Shown here: positions 35,055-45,995 of the stretch, piece by piece
Layout of the letters: each line of letters begins with the position of its first letter
Numbering within the stretch: position 1 is the stretch's first letter
Source: Dichetophora obliterata
Taxonomy: Eukaryota; Arthropoda; Insecta; Diptera; Sciomyzidae
Length of the DNA stretch: 64,000 nt
NCBI GenBank assembly: GCA_963920525.1
Contig: OY986435.1
Location: 298,652,708-298,716,707 of the forward strand
Direction of reading: 5' to 3'
Notes under the pieces: model-generated
Databases searched by the model: none
What the model was told of the DNA's origin: nothing
The model's input: only the letters and a program-made list of their open reading frames with translations
Made by a program: the position numbers and the translations under genes

Positions 35055-35705
35055 ACACTTAGGTTAGGTAAGGTAAAAGTTGCGGCCGGTCAAAGACCGA
35101 CCCACATAGACCAGATATTTGGTCTGTTGTAGTACCACAGGTGATCTACTTCTCCTCTCCTAATTGCTGTCGTGAAATCACCCTGAACTAATTATAAAAA
35201 GCAGAAGACGCTTAACGTCTACCTCCTCAAGATCCCTAAGATCATAAAAAAGAGGCTTCCTAGATGCTTCTCTTTTCTGCGGGCTAAAGCGGGGCATGAA
35301 CAGAGGAAATGCGATACCGACTCCTCCTCTTCCTCAGCCCTGCATCTCTTGCAGAAGTCATTCGCATGTACCCCCATTCTAAGGGCAAGCCTACCTATAA
35401 TATAGTGTCCTGTTATAACGCCTATCAGTATGGAGAGATCTTTCCTAGCCATTTGAGTGAGCTTCATCGTTCGTTTTTCAGTAAAACTAGGCCACATCTG
35501 CCTAGCTGTGTTAGAGGTGGTGCTATGCTTCCACCTGAAATTAGCCAATTCTGTGGCATGTTGCCTCAGAGCCAGCTTGCAAGACGCAAGTGGCATGCCT
35601 AATGTTTCCATGTCCGGCAACAGCGTTGCCGCTGTACCTTCCCTAGCGAGCTCATCCACTCTACAATTTCCCGGAATGTCCCTATGCCCTGGTACCCAGA
35701 CTAGT
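35055..35705 (-). mobile_element. LOA-type non-LTR retrotransposon, 3' fragment
   Basis: In the minus direction: the end of the RNase H domain, the C-terminal cysteine-histidine domain, then a 3' UTR reading ggtctatgtgggtcgg and cttaccttacctaacctaag at the tail. The UTR and tail are related to the copy at 17.5-18.6 kb. The 5' end is cut inside RNase H at about 35705. Confidence 0.85.
35219..35705 (-). pseudogene. LOA-type ORF2 C-terminus
   Basis: Reads from the last RNase H motif (WVPGHRDIPGN...VDELAREG) into a C-terminal domain with ITGHYIIG, CKRCRAEEEEESVSHFLCSCPAL and LGSLFF. The C-x2-C...H-x4-C arrangement is the nucleic-acid-binding knuckle of this group. The frame is uninterrupted for about 160 codons but lacks RT, endonuclease and most of RNase H. 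Only the downstream part is preceded by a Met (35659). Confidence 0.85.
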
Positions 35706-36960
35706 CACTTAAATACACTTAACAGTTTTTTTCTAATTTCTAACTTTGAATGCTAAAAAACAGCACTGCTAAAATAAAATTTATCAAAACATGTCTGAAT
35801 ATAAGAACACTGGTATTATTTTGACCGCAACTGTATGTTTTTAAAAATAATTTTTATTTAGAAAATTAAATTTATTAAGATAATTTTGAGAAATACATAT
35901 ATAAAAAAAGTTCGGAATTTTGCTCTTTTACTGTATCAAAAAGAATTCTGTGTGCAGAGCTTGAAACAATTTCATTAAAGTTAAACACAAATGTTTTTAA
36001 AGTAAAATTTAAAACAAAAGTTTTTGTTTTCAAAACCATGTTTTTAAAATACTTTTATTGTAAAAATTCTAAGTTTAAACAAATTTATTTAAACGAAAAA
36101 TTTAATGCAAAAATTTAGTATTTAAAACAAATATTTTGACCAATTATTTAAAAATATTGTTATTAAATTAAACATAAATAAATTAAACCGCCATTTTTTC
36201 GATTCCATTTTTTTTACTTTTTCGAGTTTTCGCAGTAAGATTCGTGATCAGCGACCCCTGGGACCCCCCGAATAACAAATTTTATGACTCCATTTGATGA
36301 AGTTTGCGTTTTACTGCGGCTTGAAATATTTTAAATATCAAAATAATTAATTAGTTGTTATATGATCTTATGTTCAATATTTGTAAGACTAGTTCAAAAA
36401 TATTTTTAATGATTCTACTGCACATACTTTTTTAATTCAATCTCTGATAGCGACGTATTTTTTGTTATGAAAAGGAAATAATAAGAAAAAATTATACAAT
36501 AAAACGAAATGAGCATATAGTTGAAAATTAAACACGCTTGTTTTCAATTTTGTTGTGTAGAAACGCAAATGAGTTAAATTTCAATTTTAAACTTTTTTTT
36601 AATATTAAAGTATTTTTATTTTCTCAGTGTACAATCGAAACAGAGGCTTTTTATACAGAAAGGAAATGCTATTTTTAATGTAAATGACATGAGAAACAAA
36701 TTTTTATGAACGTCTTTAATGCTTTATATTTCGCTAATGTTGTTTAACTAGATGTTAAGACTTTTTTATAACTATCTCTCACGTAAAGACGAACACAACT
36801 TACGCTTTTATTTTTTTTCTTATTGATTAAAACAACCCTAAACTAGCGTCGACGACTATCTCTTGCATTTCATTACATTGCTAATATCCCTTAATATACC
36901 CTAGAGTGTGCAGTAATATCAGCTGCCATATCCTTTTTCATCCTTTTTCTAAAAACAACT
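35706..36960. other. AT-rich intergenic DNA, nothing recognised
   Basis: Long A/T-rich stretch with no coding, RNA or inverted repeat that I can support. Confidence 0.5.
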
Positions 36961-36964
36961 TTAA

Positions 36965-37279
36965 CACATTCGCTGCCATGTCAGACATATTCGTCTGGCG
37001 GGCAATTGTCTTAAGCTGCAGTACCAACGTTTTATTATTGAAATGGCTCTGATTGCCATGCTTTTTTACAGAAAAGTTGTATAAATACCTCTGTCCGAAA
37101 AACGTATTGAATAGTGTCTTAAATGCTTTTTAATGTGGCACACGGAGGAGCACTTTTTTAAAATCATCGTGGCAGGCACAAATGCTTGACGAGACTATTG
37201 TTTTATAAACTCTTATCAAACGTTTTTGTCTGACGGAATCATCCAAAAAAATGCACTTTTTTGGCCGGCAGCGAATGTG
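36965..37279. mobile_element. 315-bp TTAA-flanked MITE
   Basis: Perfect 13-bp inverted termini CACATTCGCTGCC/GGCAGCGAATGTG with TTAA on each side (36961-36964 and 37280-37283). The interior holds further short inverted matches but no gene. A piggyBac-type MITE is the simplest reading. Confidence 0.88.
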
Positions 37280-37283
37280 TTAA

Positions 37284-40200
37284 CTACAAAACACAATGAA
37301 ACGCAAAGCAACAACAGGATATTCTAGCTGTAATTGAAACTAGCTACCCTAGCTAAAAAACACACACACCTAATCGCACAAAGTCTCAGCTACGTTGCTT
37401 GCAATCACATGAAGGTATTAATATCCTTAAATAACCGTTACCCCCTACAGCGCGATAAGCATCATCAGTTCATGCGCTCTCGCAATCGCGCATTTATCAC
37501 TAGTCAACAATCTGTTTGTGTTTTTGTGTCATGTTGTTGTTTTTGTGTTCGGCTGTTATCCAAATTCTTTTCACTAATTTTGGTAGTTAGTGTCATGTTC
37601 AAAGGACATCCATTAAAATTAAAACTAACGCACTTTCCTATGCATTCATGACCCACCATTCAACATGGGTCAGCAAACAGCGACGGCGGCAAACCATACG
37701 TCCGTCGGTTCGTTTGTCCGACTGACCAACCATTACTTTCAGTACGTTTCTCCACGTACATCCGAAACGTTCTCGTTCGCGTTCATTTCCGCTGCTTATA
37801 TTTCAATATTTTGACAGTTGACTGTTGTGGCTCATTCCCTGCTAAGTCTCCCCACAACCCTGGTCTATGACTCTTCTACACTGTTAATACTCACACACAC
37901 ACACACAACACAGTAAGGCATTATGTTATCTGTGATCCTTTTTTGGGAAATTAATTTCCCAAGTAGGTGGACAGTATTCGTTGCAATAATTTTAGAGAGA
38001 AGCACAAAAGTCACAATTTATTGCCTTTTGGTAATGAATTTTCATTGGAAATCCTTGGTCGGCTCAGGGTTCATGTTGAAGTCGATGAAATGCTTTTAAG
38101 AAAAAGATTTACTGCTGAATGCAATACAATAGTTATGTGGCTGGGTATGCTTGTGTGTGTGTGTTTGCAAATCAATTGTTGTCATATTCAGTAAGTCCGA
38201 TTTGTCGGCACACAATAAATAATTGCCAAATGACATTAAAAATAATTTTAATACCTACATTGTTGGTTTAATGATCCATGATTATGTCGAAGAAAAAAAA
38301 ACCAGCAAATCATCAATTTTAATAGATTAATTAATAAACAAACAATCAAAAAAGCCGAAAATTTGTTAAGCAGTCAAAATATTTAAATCAAAAACTGCTT
38401 CAGCAAAATATGATAGATTTTGTATGCAATTTAATTTAAGTGGGTAATAAAATATCAGGATATATTAAGAATAACAATAATAATATAAGACTATAAAAAT
38501 ATTTTAAGTATTTCTTATAACTATAGCTAAATTTAAAGCTACTCTAGAAGCCACGTATTTTTTTTTGTTTGTTTAAGAAACATTTTTAAATGCTCAAAAG
38601 TATAGTCGGATTCAGAGTTTTGATAGAAGTTAGAAATAGTCTAACAAAATATTTCTCATAAAGTTTCACATTAGGTCTGTCAACAAATTTATGTCAAAGG
38701 CATATTTCTAGTAGTTGTCTTACTTTTTATGATATAAAAAAACTAAATTGACAATAAAAAAATTATATTTTTTACTAATGATCTGTGATGTGATCTACTG
38801 TTGTTTGATTATATATATAAAGCAGATCTATTTTGTTGCTAAATGAAATTTACTTATGATTAAAATAAAATTAAACTGCCAGCGACCAGTATAATTCATA
38901 CAAGCTACTTCATACAAGCTTTGGCAGTAAATAGTAAAAATGTAAGTTAAAAAAACTAAAACATGACTACTAAAAATCACGCTCTAAAAAAGTATGAAAC
39001 TAGAATATATTCTCATCTGAAATTGTTTTGTACACAGTACTCACTATCTTTTTGTTTATTAACAAACGACGTACACATAATACGTTTTATTAAACTTAAT
39101 ACTAATTCATAGTGATGTTCAGAAGATTAACCTGGTAGTATGTCACCTCTTACAATATATATGGTCATATGTCGCTCTCAAGATGTATAACAAGATAGAC
39201 TTTCATGTAGATGTATAACAAGATAGACCTAAGCTTAAGATCGCTTCCTATTGTTAGAATGTATTGTTTTGTTTGGGAAGGTGGCATACGCCCTCGGATA
39301 TCTGCTGATGAGAATATTTTCTCATTTCATAATTTTTAAAGCGTGCATTTTAGCAGTCGGGTTTTAGTTTTATTTTAACTCATTTTTTATTTAAATTATT
39401 TTGGGGATATAATTTTTATATAATCGAAAGTAATAACTACTTATCAACAGTTTGATGATCGAAATTTAAACAGAGATATTTAGTATGTCACTATAAACAT
39501 TTTTTTTAGTTCATGACTTTATGTCCTATTGAGGGTTAAATTTAATGTGACGTCACATAACTTATAACCAGTGGACTAGCAAAACACTTACGCGTTACCT
39601 CATTTGTCAAATTATGTCACCTTATCACAATGCCAAAGAGTATGCTATTATCTTCTCAACTGTTGATAGTATTACATTTACAACCATTTACTGCCAATTT
39701 GTGGCAAAACGCATGAGGTTTACTCCTTTTTTTGGAATAAAAACGAAACGATATGCTTTTTTGATGATTTTTTTCTGTTTTTATAAAAAGCAAACAAATA
39801 ATATCTTTGAATACTATAAACCACTAATTCAAACAGTTTAAAGGCTGCGCTTCATTGAAGTTGGAATTGGGAAAAACACGTGAAGTGAAAAATTTCGTAT
39901 GGGAGGTTAGACATATATTGAAGATTTCTGACAGAATGGTTCTTGCATTGGTTCAAGACCAAAAAAATATGGTGTTTTCAATATTTGTGTTGTTGGTAGG
40001 TAGGCGTGATTGAGGGCGGATTTAAAAATATTTTTGTGTGCATTTTAATAAAGCAAATTCCAAAAAATACACAAAATTTAATTGGTCTACGATGAGTCTT
40101 CTATTTATTGATAACTTTTGTATGGGGCTCAACCACTGTGCGGCGCACGTGTCTGTTTGCTTCTTGTGCGTAAACACGTGCAACATAAGTTGCATTTAAA

Positions 40201-41143
40201 TCATGCGCATGTGATTTGGCAACTTACGGTTACAGAAAAATAAAAAAAAATACTTTACAAATTTAATAAAAAGTGCTGATACTATCGAAACTGCGTATTA
40301 TTTTTAAGCCTCAACAACTTTACCTCATGAGCAGCTTTCACTGTGTAAGATAAAAACAAAAAGCAACACAAGAATAACACATCTGTTATTCAGCATTTAG
40401 ATACGCTCAGGAAAAAATAGCACAAAAGAAATACAAAAAACTCGCTCACTTATTACTGCTGCGCTCTACTGCGCTCTCTTTCTTATCTGTGGCAGATGAG
40501 CCGAGTGATTCGGCTACTTGTGTCGATTATGAGTATTTCGGCAAGTAGAATAAGTATCAGCAAGGAGTGAAAATTCGTAAAACTAGCCACCTAAAACAAG
40601 AAGTCGGAATTTGTATATCTTTTATGAATATTATTGAAGTGTATATGAAAAAAAAAGAAATTGCAATTTTTTTTTAAGTTTTTTTTTCAATGAGTTACAA
40701 AGAATTTAGTTTTAGGTCACTGTTTTAGTAAAATTAATGTTGCTAAGTAACGGCTTGTTAAAATTACTTGATTTTTGGGCCAAATACTCGTAATACACGT
40801 TAAATTACAAAAAAGATTTTTTTTTTAAATAATTTTTTTCTTTAAAATTAATAATTTTATTATAAAAATTTTAAAAAAATACGTTCTGGACCTCATAGAA
40901 AATTTTTTAAAAATATGACATACTAATACAAATTTAGAAATAATACAAAAAAATAAAAATGATGTATTCTCCATAAACAAGTCTGTTATGAAATGTTTTA
41001 AATCTGCACTATATGTCTTGTGCGAGCCATACAGAGCATTGCACAATGGAATGTTTGGTACAAACTAGAGGGAATAAATTATTTTGATGATGTTTTTAGT
41101 GATTTAGACACAGAAAAGTACAAAAAAAGAGTTTAAAATATTT
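37284..41143. other. Long intergenic or intronic stretch, no gene recognised
   Basis: 37.3-37.9 kb is GC-richer with a short CA run (37892-37907) and looks like host single-copy DNA. A small tandem duplication (gatgtataacaagatagac) occurs at 39182 and 39212. The remainder is AT-rich with only short frames. Confidence 0.45.
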
Positions 41144-41490
41144 GGACAAGTGGGCGTTGCACCTCCCATACAAATGCATATTATTTTTCGCATTATCTGA
41201 AAAACTAGGGAATCCATGAGAACAGAAACTAAGTCAGTCATCAACTGCATCATTTAAAGGAAATGTATCAAAAGAAGGCGTGACTGGACAAGTGGGAGTG
41301 GCACCTCCCATACAAATGTATCACATTTTTAGCAATATCTAGAGAACTAGTAACGCCACAACAACAAAAACTTAGGCAATCATCAAATACGTTATTTAGA
41401 GGATATGTGCTTAATAAAGGCGTGATTGGACAAGTGGGCGTGGTACCTCCCATACAACTTAAACACATTTTTTGCAATATCTGGAGAAAA
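41144..41490 (+). repeat. Tandem array of a 142-bp unit, about 2.5 copies
   Basis: ggacaagtggg recurs at 41144, 41286 and 41428, exactly 142 bp apart, each followed by cacctcccatacaa (or a variant) and an aatatct-gagaa block. The unit resembles those in the foldback-like arms (1.9-2.1 kb, 3.7 kb) and in the Helitron-like element (54.1-54.9 kb). Confidence 0.9.
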
Positions 41491-41879
41491 AGTAAGAGAT
41501 TGTCCTTTTTTATAATAGCACGTGTCTTTTAAATAGCTTATTTTATTATGTTTTTCAAGATTTGTTTTTGTGGTATTACTTTGTTCTCAAGATATTGCGA
41601 AAAATGTGTTTCGAAAAAAAAAAATGAAAAAATAGTTGCCAAAATTTAAAAAAAATCTTTTTTCATACATACAAAGCAAATTATGTTCTTCGGCATCTGA
41701 TATGGTCACAAGCTCACATTTTGTGTAAAAATTTGCACTTGGGCATGTAGAAAGCTGACGATTCTGAAAATTTTGTGCATACGACTTTGTAAAAACTTTG
41801 GTAATGAAGATAGTTTAGGAATTTTTAAACACTGAAAGTAAACCATTTTTATAAAAAGTTAATTACACAGGGCAACACT

Positions 41880-42600
41880 CATGGGCGTAGCCAGGATTTC
41901 TTTCAGGTGGGGGTGGGCCAATTATTTTTTCATGTAGCTGATAAAATAATCATGATCATGATTTTCTCATTATTGGGAAAAATATAAAAATCAATTCGAA
42001 ACGATATTGAACTAAACGCGATTTAACAAAAGCGGAAATCAAAATATTTATCGGCACGAGTTTTTAGCAAAGCGGTTTAAAATATCATCATTCAGCTTTT
42101 CTTTTTTCTTTTGCACCAAATTTCTGTGCACGCTTTAAAGGCCTGAAAACGATGTTGTAAGGACAATTTTTATGAGTCGATATATGGTATTAACAGCGAC
42201 ACCTTCCCGTATTCAAAAAGTAATGTTGCTGGATGATTGGTAAGCTGATTTTAATTTTATTGCGAAGAAGTATTTAATCAACTGGACGATTTGAGGAGTG
42301 ATCTTTTCCACGAACGGGCAAGTCGTGCCATCCACAAAAAACTGTAACTAAAATAGTCGAAGAAAAAACCCTTTCGATTTTGTTCCAATAATATCTTGTG
42401 ACGAGATGGCATCATTACATCAACAAGCAAGTTGGTCATGAATGCGTGAGCTGTTTCTGCTGATACTATGTGCCAGTGGCTTCTACAATACTCATGCACA
42501 TTATTAAATTTTGTGTATGGATTTGATCCTAAAAGGTTTTTTCCCCAAGTTTTTAGGTGGAAAGAGGACACAGTATAAACTAAGTGCACTTTTAAGTTTG
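41880..42600 (-). mobile_element. hAT-type transposon relic
   Basis: The left end catgggcgtagccaggattt resembles a common hAT terminus. Transposase-like sequence on the minus strand begins about 400 bp inside. The opposite terminus was not found, so the length is unknown. Confidence 0.5.
42278..42589 (-). pseudogene. hAT transposase N-terminal relic (TTF/DUF4371-like)
   Basis: 103 open codons include KTWG, FNNVHEYCRSHWH and KILLEQNRK, which resemble the TTF zinc-finger region and the segment leading into the DUF4371 domain of hAT/ZMYM-type transposases. Shifting frame near 42330 gives a HDLPVRG-like block typical of the following segment, so a frameshift splits it. The RNase-H-like catalytic core is not visible. 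Confidence 0.5.
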
Positions 42601-43227
42601 AGTTAATTTAAGCATATTAACCATTGGTTAATTGTATTGCATTGGTTTGCAGTCAATTGTGATAAAATTTTAGTTTCGGTCCAATCGCGTCCTTCTTAAA
42701 ATCGTTGTTTTGCGGAGGAACCCAAGAGCATTTGATCATTTGTAATTTCTTAAGTGTACTCCGGGCACACCGGCCATCCAACTTGCTAAAGTCGTTTTCG
42801 TAGACTCTGTCACTATGCTAGCAGAAGCAGACCTAGACAGATTCTTTTGCAATTTAAAGCTCGGAAGCGGGTGAAATCAACTTATCTTCCACTTCCGTTC
42901 TGCTCTCATTAATTTTCTTTTCTGGACTGTGAAGGAAATGGATTAGAAAATAAATAATTTGCGGTAACTTAATATAAACTTACCACCAAAAAAACTTGCT
43001 TATATATCCATTTATAAAAACAATTATAAATTACACAGCTATCTAATCAAAAATTTCAATCAATGTAAAAATTCAAAGAATAGTTCAAAATTAATTTTTA
43101 AATCCAATCAGAAATATCAATTTGAACAGCTGATTTGGTTTCGTAAGTTATAACAACGAACGTTAGTGTTGCTGAAAAATAGGTTATCAAATTTTTCAGC
43201 TCAGATTGCAATATACATACATATAAA

Positions 43228-44496
43228 CTGGGTCCGCCAAATAACTTTTTTTTTTGAAAATTCTATAAAAAAACTACTGGATATTTTCTCAAATTTCTTT
43301 TTTTATTTAAAAGAACAATCTTTTCGGTTAATAATGGAAAATAATTTCATTCAAATGGCTGCCTCGGCTGGCCATGCAGTAGCCTACACAATCGGTCCAA
43401 TTTTTAAGCACATTATCGATTGTGTACAGCTGTATTTCACCAATGGCTTCACGAATATTGTCCTTTAAAGCGTCAATTGTCTGTGGCATGTCGGCGTAAC
43501 ACTTATCTTTGGGGGCACCTCACAAATAATAGTCCAACGGTGTCAAATCGCAGCTCCGAGGTGGCCAAACGACATCAGCTCTGCGGCTGATAATGCGATC
43601 TTCAAAAACAGGGCGCAAAACATCGAGTGTAGCTTCGGCTGTGTGGCACGTAGCGCCGTCCTGCTGAAACCAAATGTTGCCAATATCCTCCTCTTCAATT
43701 TTTGTGAACAAAACTTCGTTCAACATGGCCCGATAACGATCGCCATTGACTGTAACGGCCACTCCTTGCTCATTTTCGAAGAAAAATGGCCCAATTATGC
43801 CTCTGGACCAAAATCCGCACCAAACAGTGACTCGTTTTGGGTGCAACGGCTTTTCAATGTATGCGTGTGGGTTTTCTGTGCCCCAAATGCGACAATTTTG
43901 CTTGTTTACATACCCACCATCATCAAAATGAGTTTCATCTGAAAAGAAATTTTTTTTGGCAAAATCGGCATCTTCTGTAAGTCGATTGCAGGCCCTCTTA
44001 GCGAAGCGAAAACGCACTGGATGGTCAGTTGGCTTCAATTCCTGAACCAATTGGACTTTGTATGGCTTCATACCAAGGTCTTTATGCAAAATTCGTCTCA
44101 ATGATGTCTCCGAATTGTTCAATTGTTGAGAATGACGGTGAACTGATGTTGATGGCGCTTCACGCACACTTTCTGCCACAGCAGCAATATTCTCGGGTGT
44201 ACGCACTGCTTTTGGCTTTTCACGCTTTGGTTTGTCGATGAGGATGCCAGTTTCTTTCACTTTTTTCACAAGATAATGAACATACGGAGCTGACGGTGCT
44301 TCGCACACATTCTGCAACATTACCATGATTTTCAAAGTAATGTCGCAATATTTCCCAGCGTTGTTCAAGCGTATACACAACCATATTCGTTCAGCGGAAG
44401 GATAAAACTAATTATGTCAAATCAGACATGAGCTAAGTGTTACCATTCACGAAATAAGCACTAGTTGAAAAAAAAAACGTTAGATGGCGGACCCTG
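43228..44496 (-). mobile_element. rosa-like DD41D mariner, nearly full length
   Basis: Left terminus CTGGGTCCGCCAAATAAC (one change from the other copy) and right terminus GATGGCGGACCCTG with TA at 44497-44498; the left flank is AA, a probable decay of TA. Length 1269 bp is normal for a mariner. It sits against the simple tail of a retrotransposon fragment at 44.5 kb. Confidence 0.95.
43328..44384 (-). pseudogene. DD41D mariner transposase, inactivated
   Basis: Starts at ATG 44382-44384 (YTLEQRWEILRHYF, N-terminal DNA-binding region). A frame change near the first helix-turn-helix shifts reading to the frame that continues through EAPSTSVHRHS to the DDE/D domain. Catalytic residues are FFSDETHF, QQDGATCH and PLDYYL; 41 residues separate the second and third Asp, defining DD41D, the spacing reported for rosa elements of tephritid flies. 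A Trp codon after DYYL has become TGA (43520-43522); the remaining 62 codons, ending in NEIIFHY, read on to a TAA at 43328. Two lesions make it inactive. Confidence 0.92.
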
Positions 44497-45078
44497 TAGT
44501 TATTTATTTATTTACTCTATTTATTTATTTATTTATTTATGTTATTTATTTGTTTATTATTTCGTCTATGGAGAATTATCCTTACTTAAATATATAATAA
44601 GTACAATGTTAATAAGCGTTTTATAACAGATTAATTGTATTTTTAAGAGCATCCTTAAGCATTGAAAAATCGAGCAAGTCATTATTATTATACATTCTTT
44701 TTGAAGCAATAACCCTATTCATAGGCTCATTAATGGCATAGTTTGTTCTGTGACAGTTAATGTAAAGATAATCCGAGTTTCGTACAGATTTTTGTGGGAT
44801 GTTAAACGATATTAGTGCAGGTAACTTTTCACAAATAATGTTGCCATTAATTAAATCATAAATTATCATAATTTTATGTAATGTCCTTTCAGCTTATAGC
44901 GAAAATAGGCCAATAAGCAGGTGACGCGCTTATAGGACGGAAGAAGTTCAGAAAAACTAATTGAGCGCAAGGCAAACTTCAAAAATCTTTTTCGACTCGC
45001 TCCCATCTGTTTATATGCACAGAATAGAATGGGCACCAAACATATGAAGCATATTCAAGGCTAGACCTAGAAGAGCCG

Positions 45079-45913
45079 CCCAGTAAAAAAACATGCGATC
45101 GTTCCTATGAGGAGCAACAACAGAGCGATCTTTTGCTGTTTGATTCTATCAAAAAGTGAGCACTTGTGCTCTTGTGCTCCTTTACTGTTTTAAAAAAATC
45201 AATAGGCGAGCAATCAATGAAAAAAAAAACACATAAAGTGAGTCATGTGCTTTGTAAGAAACTCGATCATTATTTGCTGTGAAAAATCGGCCATTGTAGT
45301 CTAGTGGAGAGTGCGCTAGACTTACAATCCAGTGGTCCCTGGTTCGACTCCGGGTTCGGGCATGGTTCTTTTCACTTTCTTTGTTCGTTCCTACATTTAA
45401 GAATTATGGAAAACTAAAAATCCACAGCTAAATTGTGGGAAAATGTGGAATTAAAGGACATGAACAACTAAGGGCTGAAAATGCTTGCCGAGGTTAAGGC
45501 ATAACACACACTAGCCTCGGTTAAAAGCGATTGAAAGCATTATCTTTCACGTCTGTTTCGTCTAATCAATAATTCACGAATGGTTCTAATCAATTTCTCT
45601 AGCTAATCTATCCCTTTCCTTTCACGTCAAAGACCAAACCTTGTTTGTATAAGGCGCATGTTGGTTCTTTGAGCTTTTAAAAAAAAAACAAAAACAAATA
45701 TTTTAAATGTTCCTTTGCTGATCCATTTGAATCATTTATTGATCGCTCCTTTTGAGCTCCTCTGGGATGTTAAAGGGAGCGCTACCCTTCCTAGGACATG
45801 CAATATTAAAAGAGAACACAAAATACACCTAGCTTGGATCAATAAGGAGCACTCCACTGCTCATCAGGGAGCACTCCCAGATCGCTCATAGGATGATCCA
45901 CTTTTTTGCTGGG
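45079..45913 (+). mobile_element. CCCAG...CTGGG element of a second family
   Basis: Inverted ends read CCCAGTAAAAAA and, from the other side, CCCAGCAAAAAA, with a longer imperfect match inward (gatcgttcctatgag / gatcatcctatgag). CG flanks both sides (45077-45078 and 45914-45915), and removal reunites a retrotransposon coding region. The length (835 bp), CCCAG ends, 2-bp duplication and internal tRNA-like sequence match the CCCAGTGGGC family, although the interiors differ. No transposase. Confidence 0.88.
45290..45362 (+). tRNA. tRNA-like sequence with a UAC (Val) anticodon
   Basis: A-box-like TAGTCTAGTGG and a perfect B box GGTTCGACTCC are present. The anticodon arm pairs CTAGA with TCCAG (one mismatch) around a loop CTTACAA, putting TAC at the anticodon. 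The T stem CCTGG/CCGGG pairs with one wobble. The 3' acceptor TTCGGGC plus A is present, but only the first three bases of the 5' strand pair. A TTTT run follows at 45369. Probably a tRNA-derived pseudogene within a transposon. Confidence 0.55.
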
Positions 45914-45995
45914 CGAATATAGAGTTTTCAATGTGTACGCATCAGAGAACCTTGCAGTATTGCGCTTAACAAACGCTTGGAGATAATAGGCGCAA

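Larger units (their letters stand above)
44510..45995 (-). mobile_element. CR1/Jockey-like retrotransposon 3' fragment, split by a CCCAG element
   Basis: On the minus strand, coding runs from 45995 to 45914, is interrupted by the element at 45079-45913, and continues to 44621, followed by a short 3' UTR and a TTTA/TAAA simple tail (44510-44560). Its upstream end is cut by the long-TIR element starting at 45996. Confidence 0.8.
44621..45995 (-). pseudogene. C-terminal RT region of the split retrotransposon
   Basis: Residues before the insertion include FVKRNTARFSDAYTLKTLY; after it come SLEYASYVWCPFY and RWERVEK, then LLPSYKRV, YDLINGN and NCHRTNYAINEP. This succession is the conserved C-terminal segment of CR1/Jockey-group ORF2. 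A small frame difference at the insertion site and at least one more near 44960 break the frame. It belongs to a different family from the elements at 26.6 and 33.1 kb. Confidence 0.8.

Noticed and set aside
43643..43942. Plus-strand frames over the mariner copies (also 30986-31285)
   Set aside because: Shadows of the minus-strand transposase; both copies share them because the DNA is homologous.
45290..45362. Functional tRNA-Val gene
   Set aside because: The 5' acceptor strand pairs at only about three positions and the sequence lies inside a TIR element, so a tRNA-derived pseudogene is more likely.
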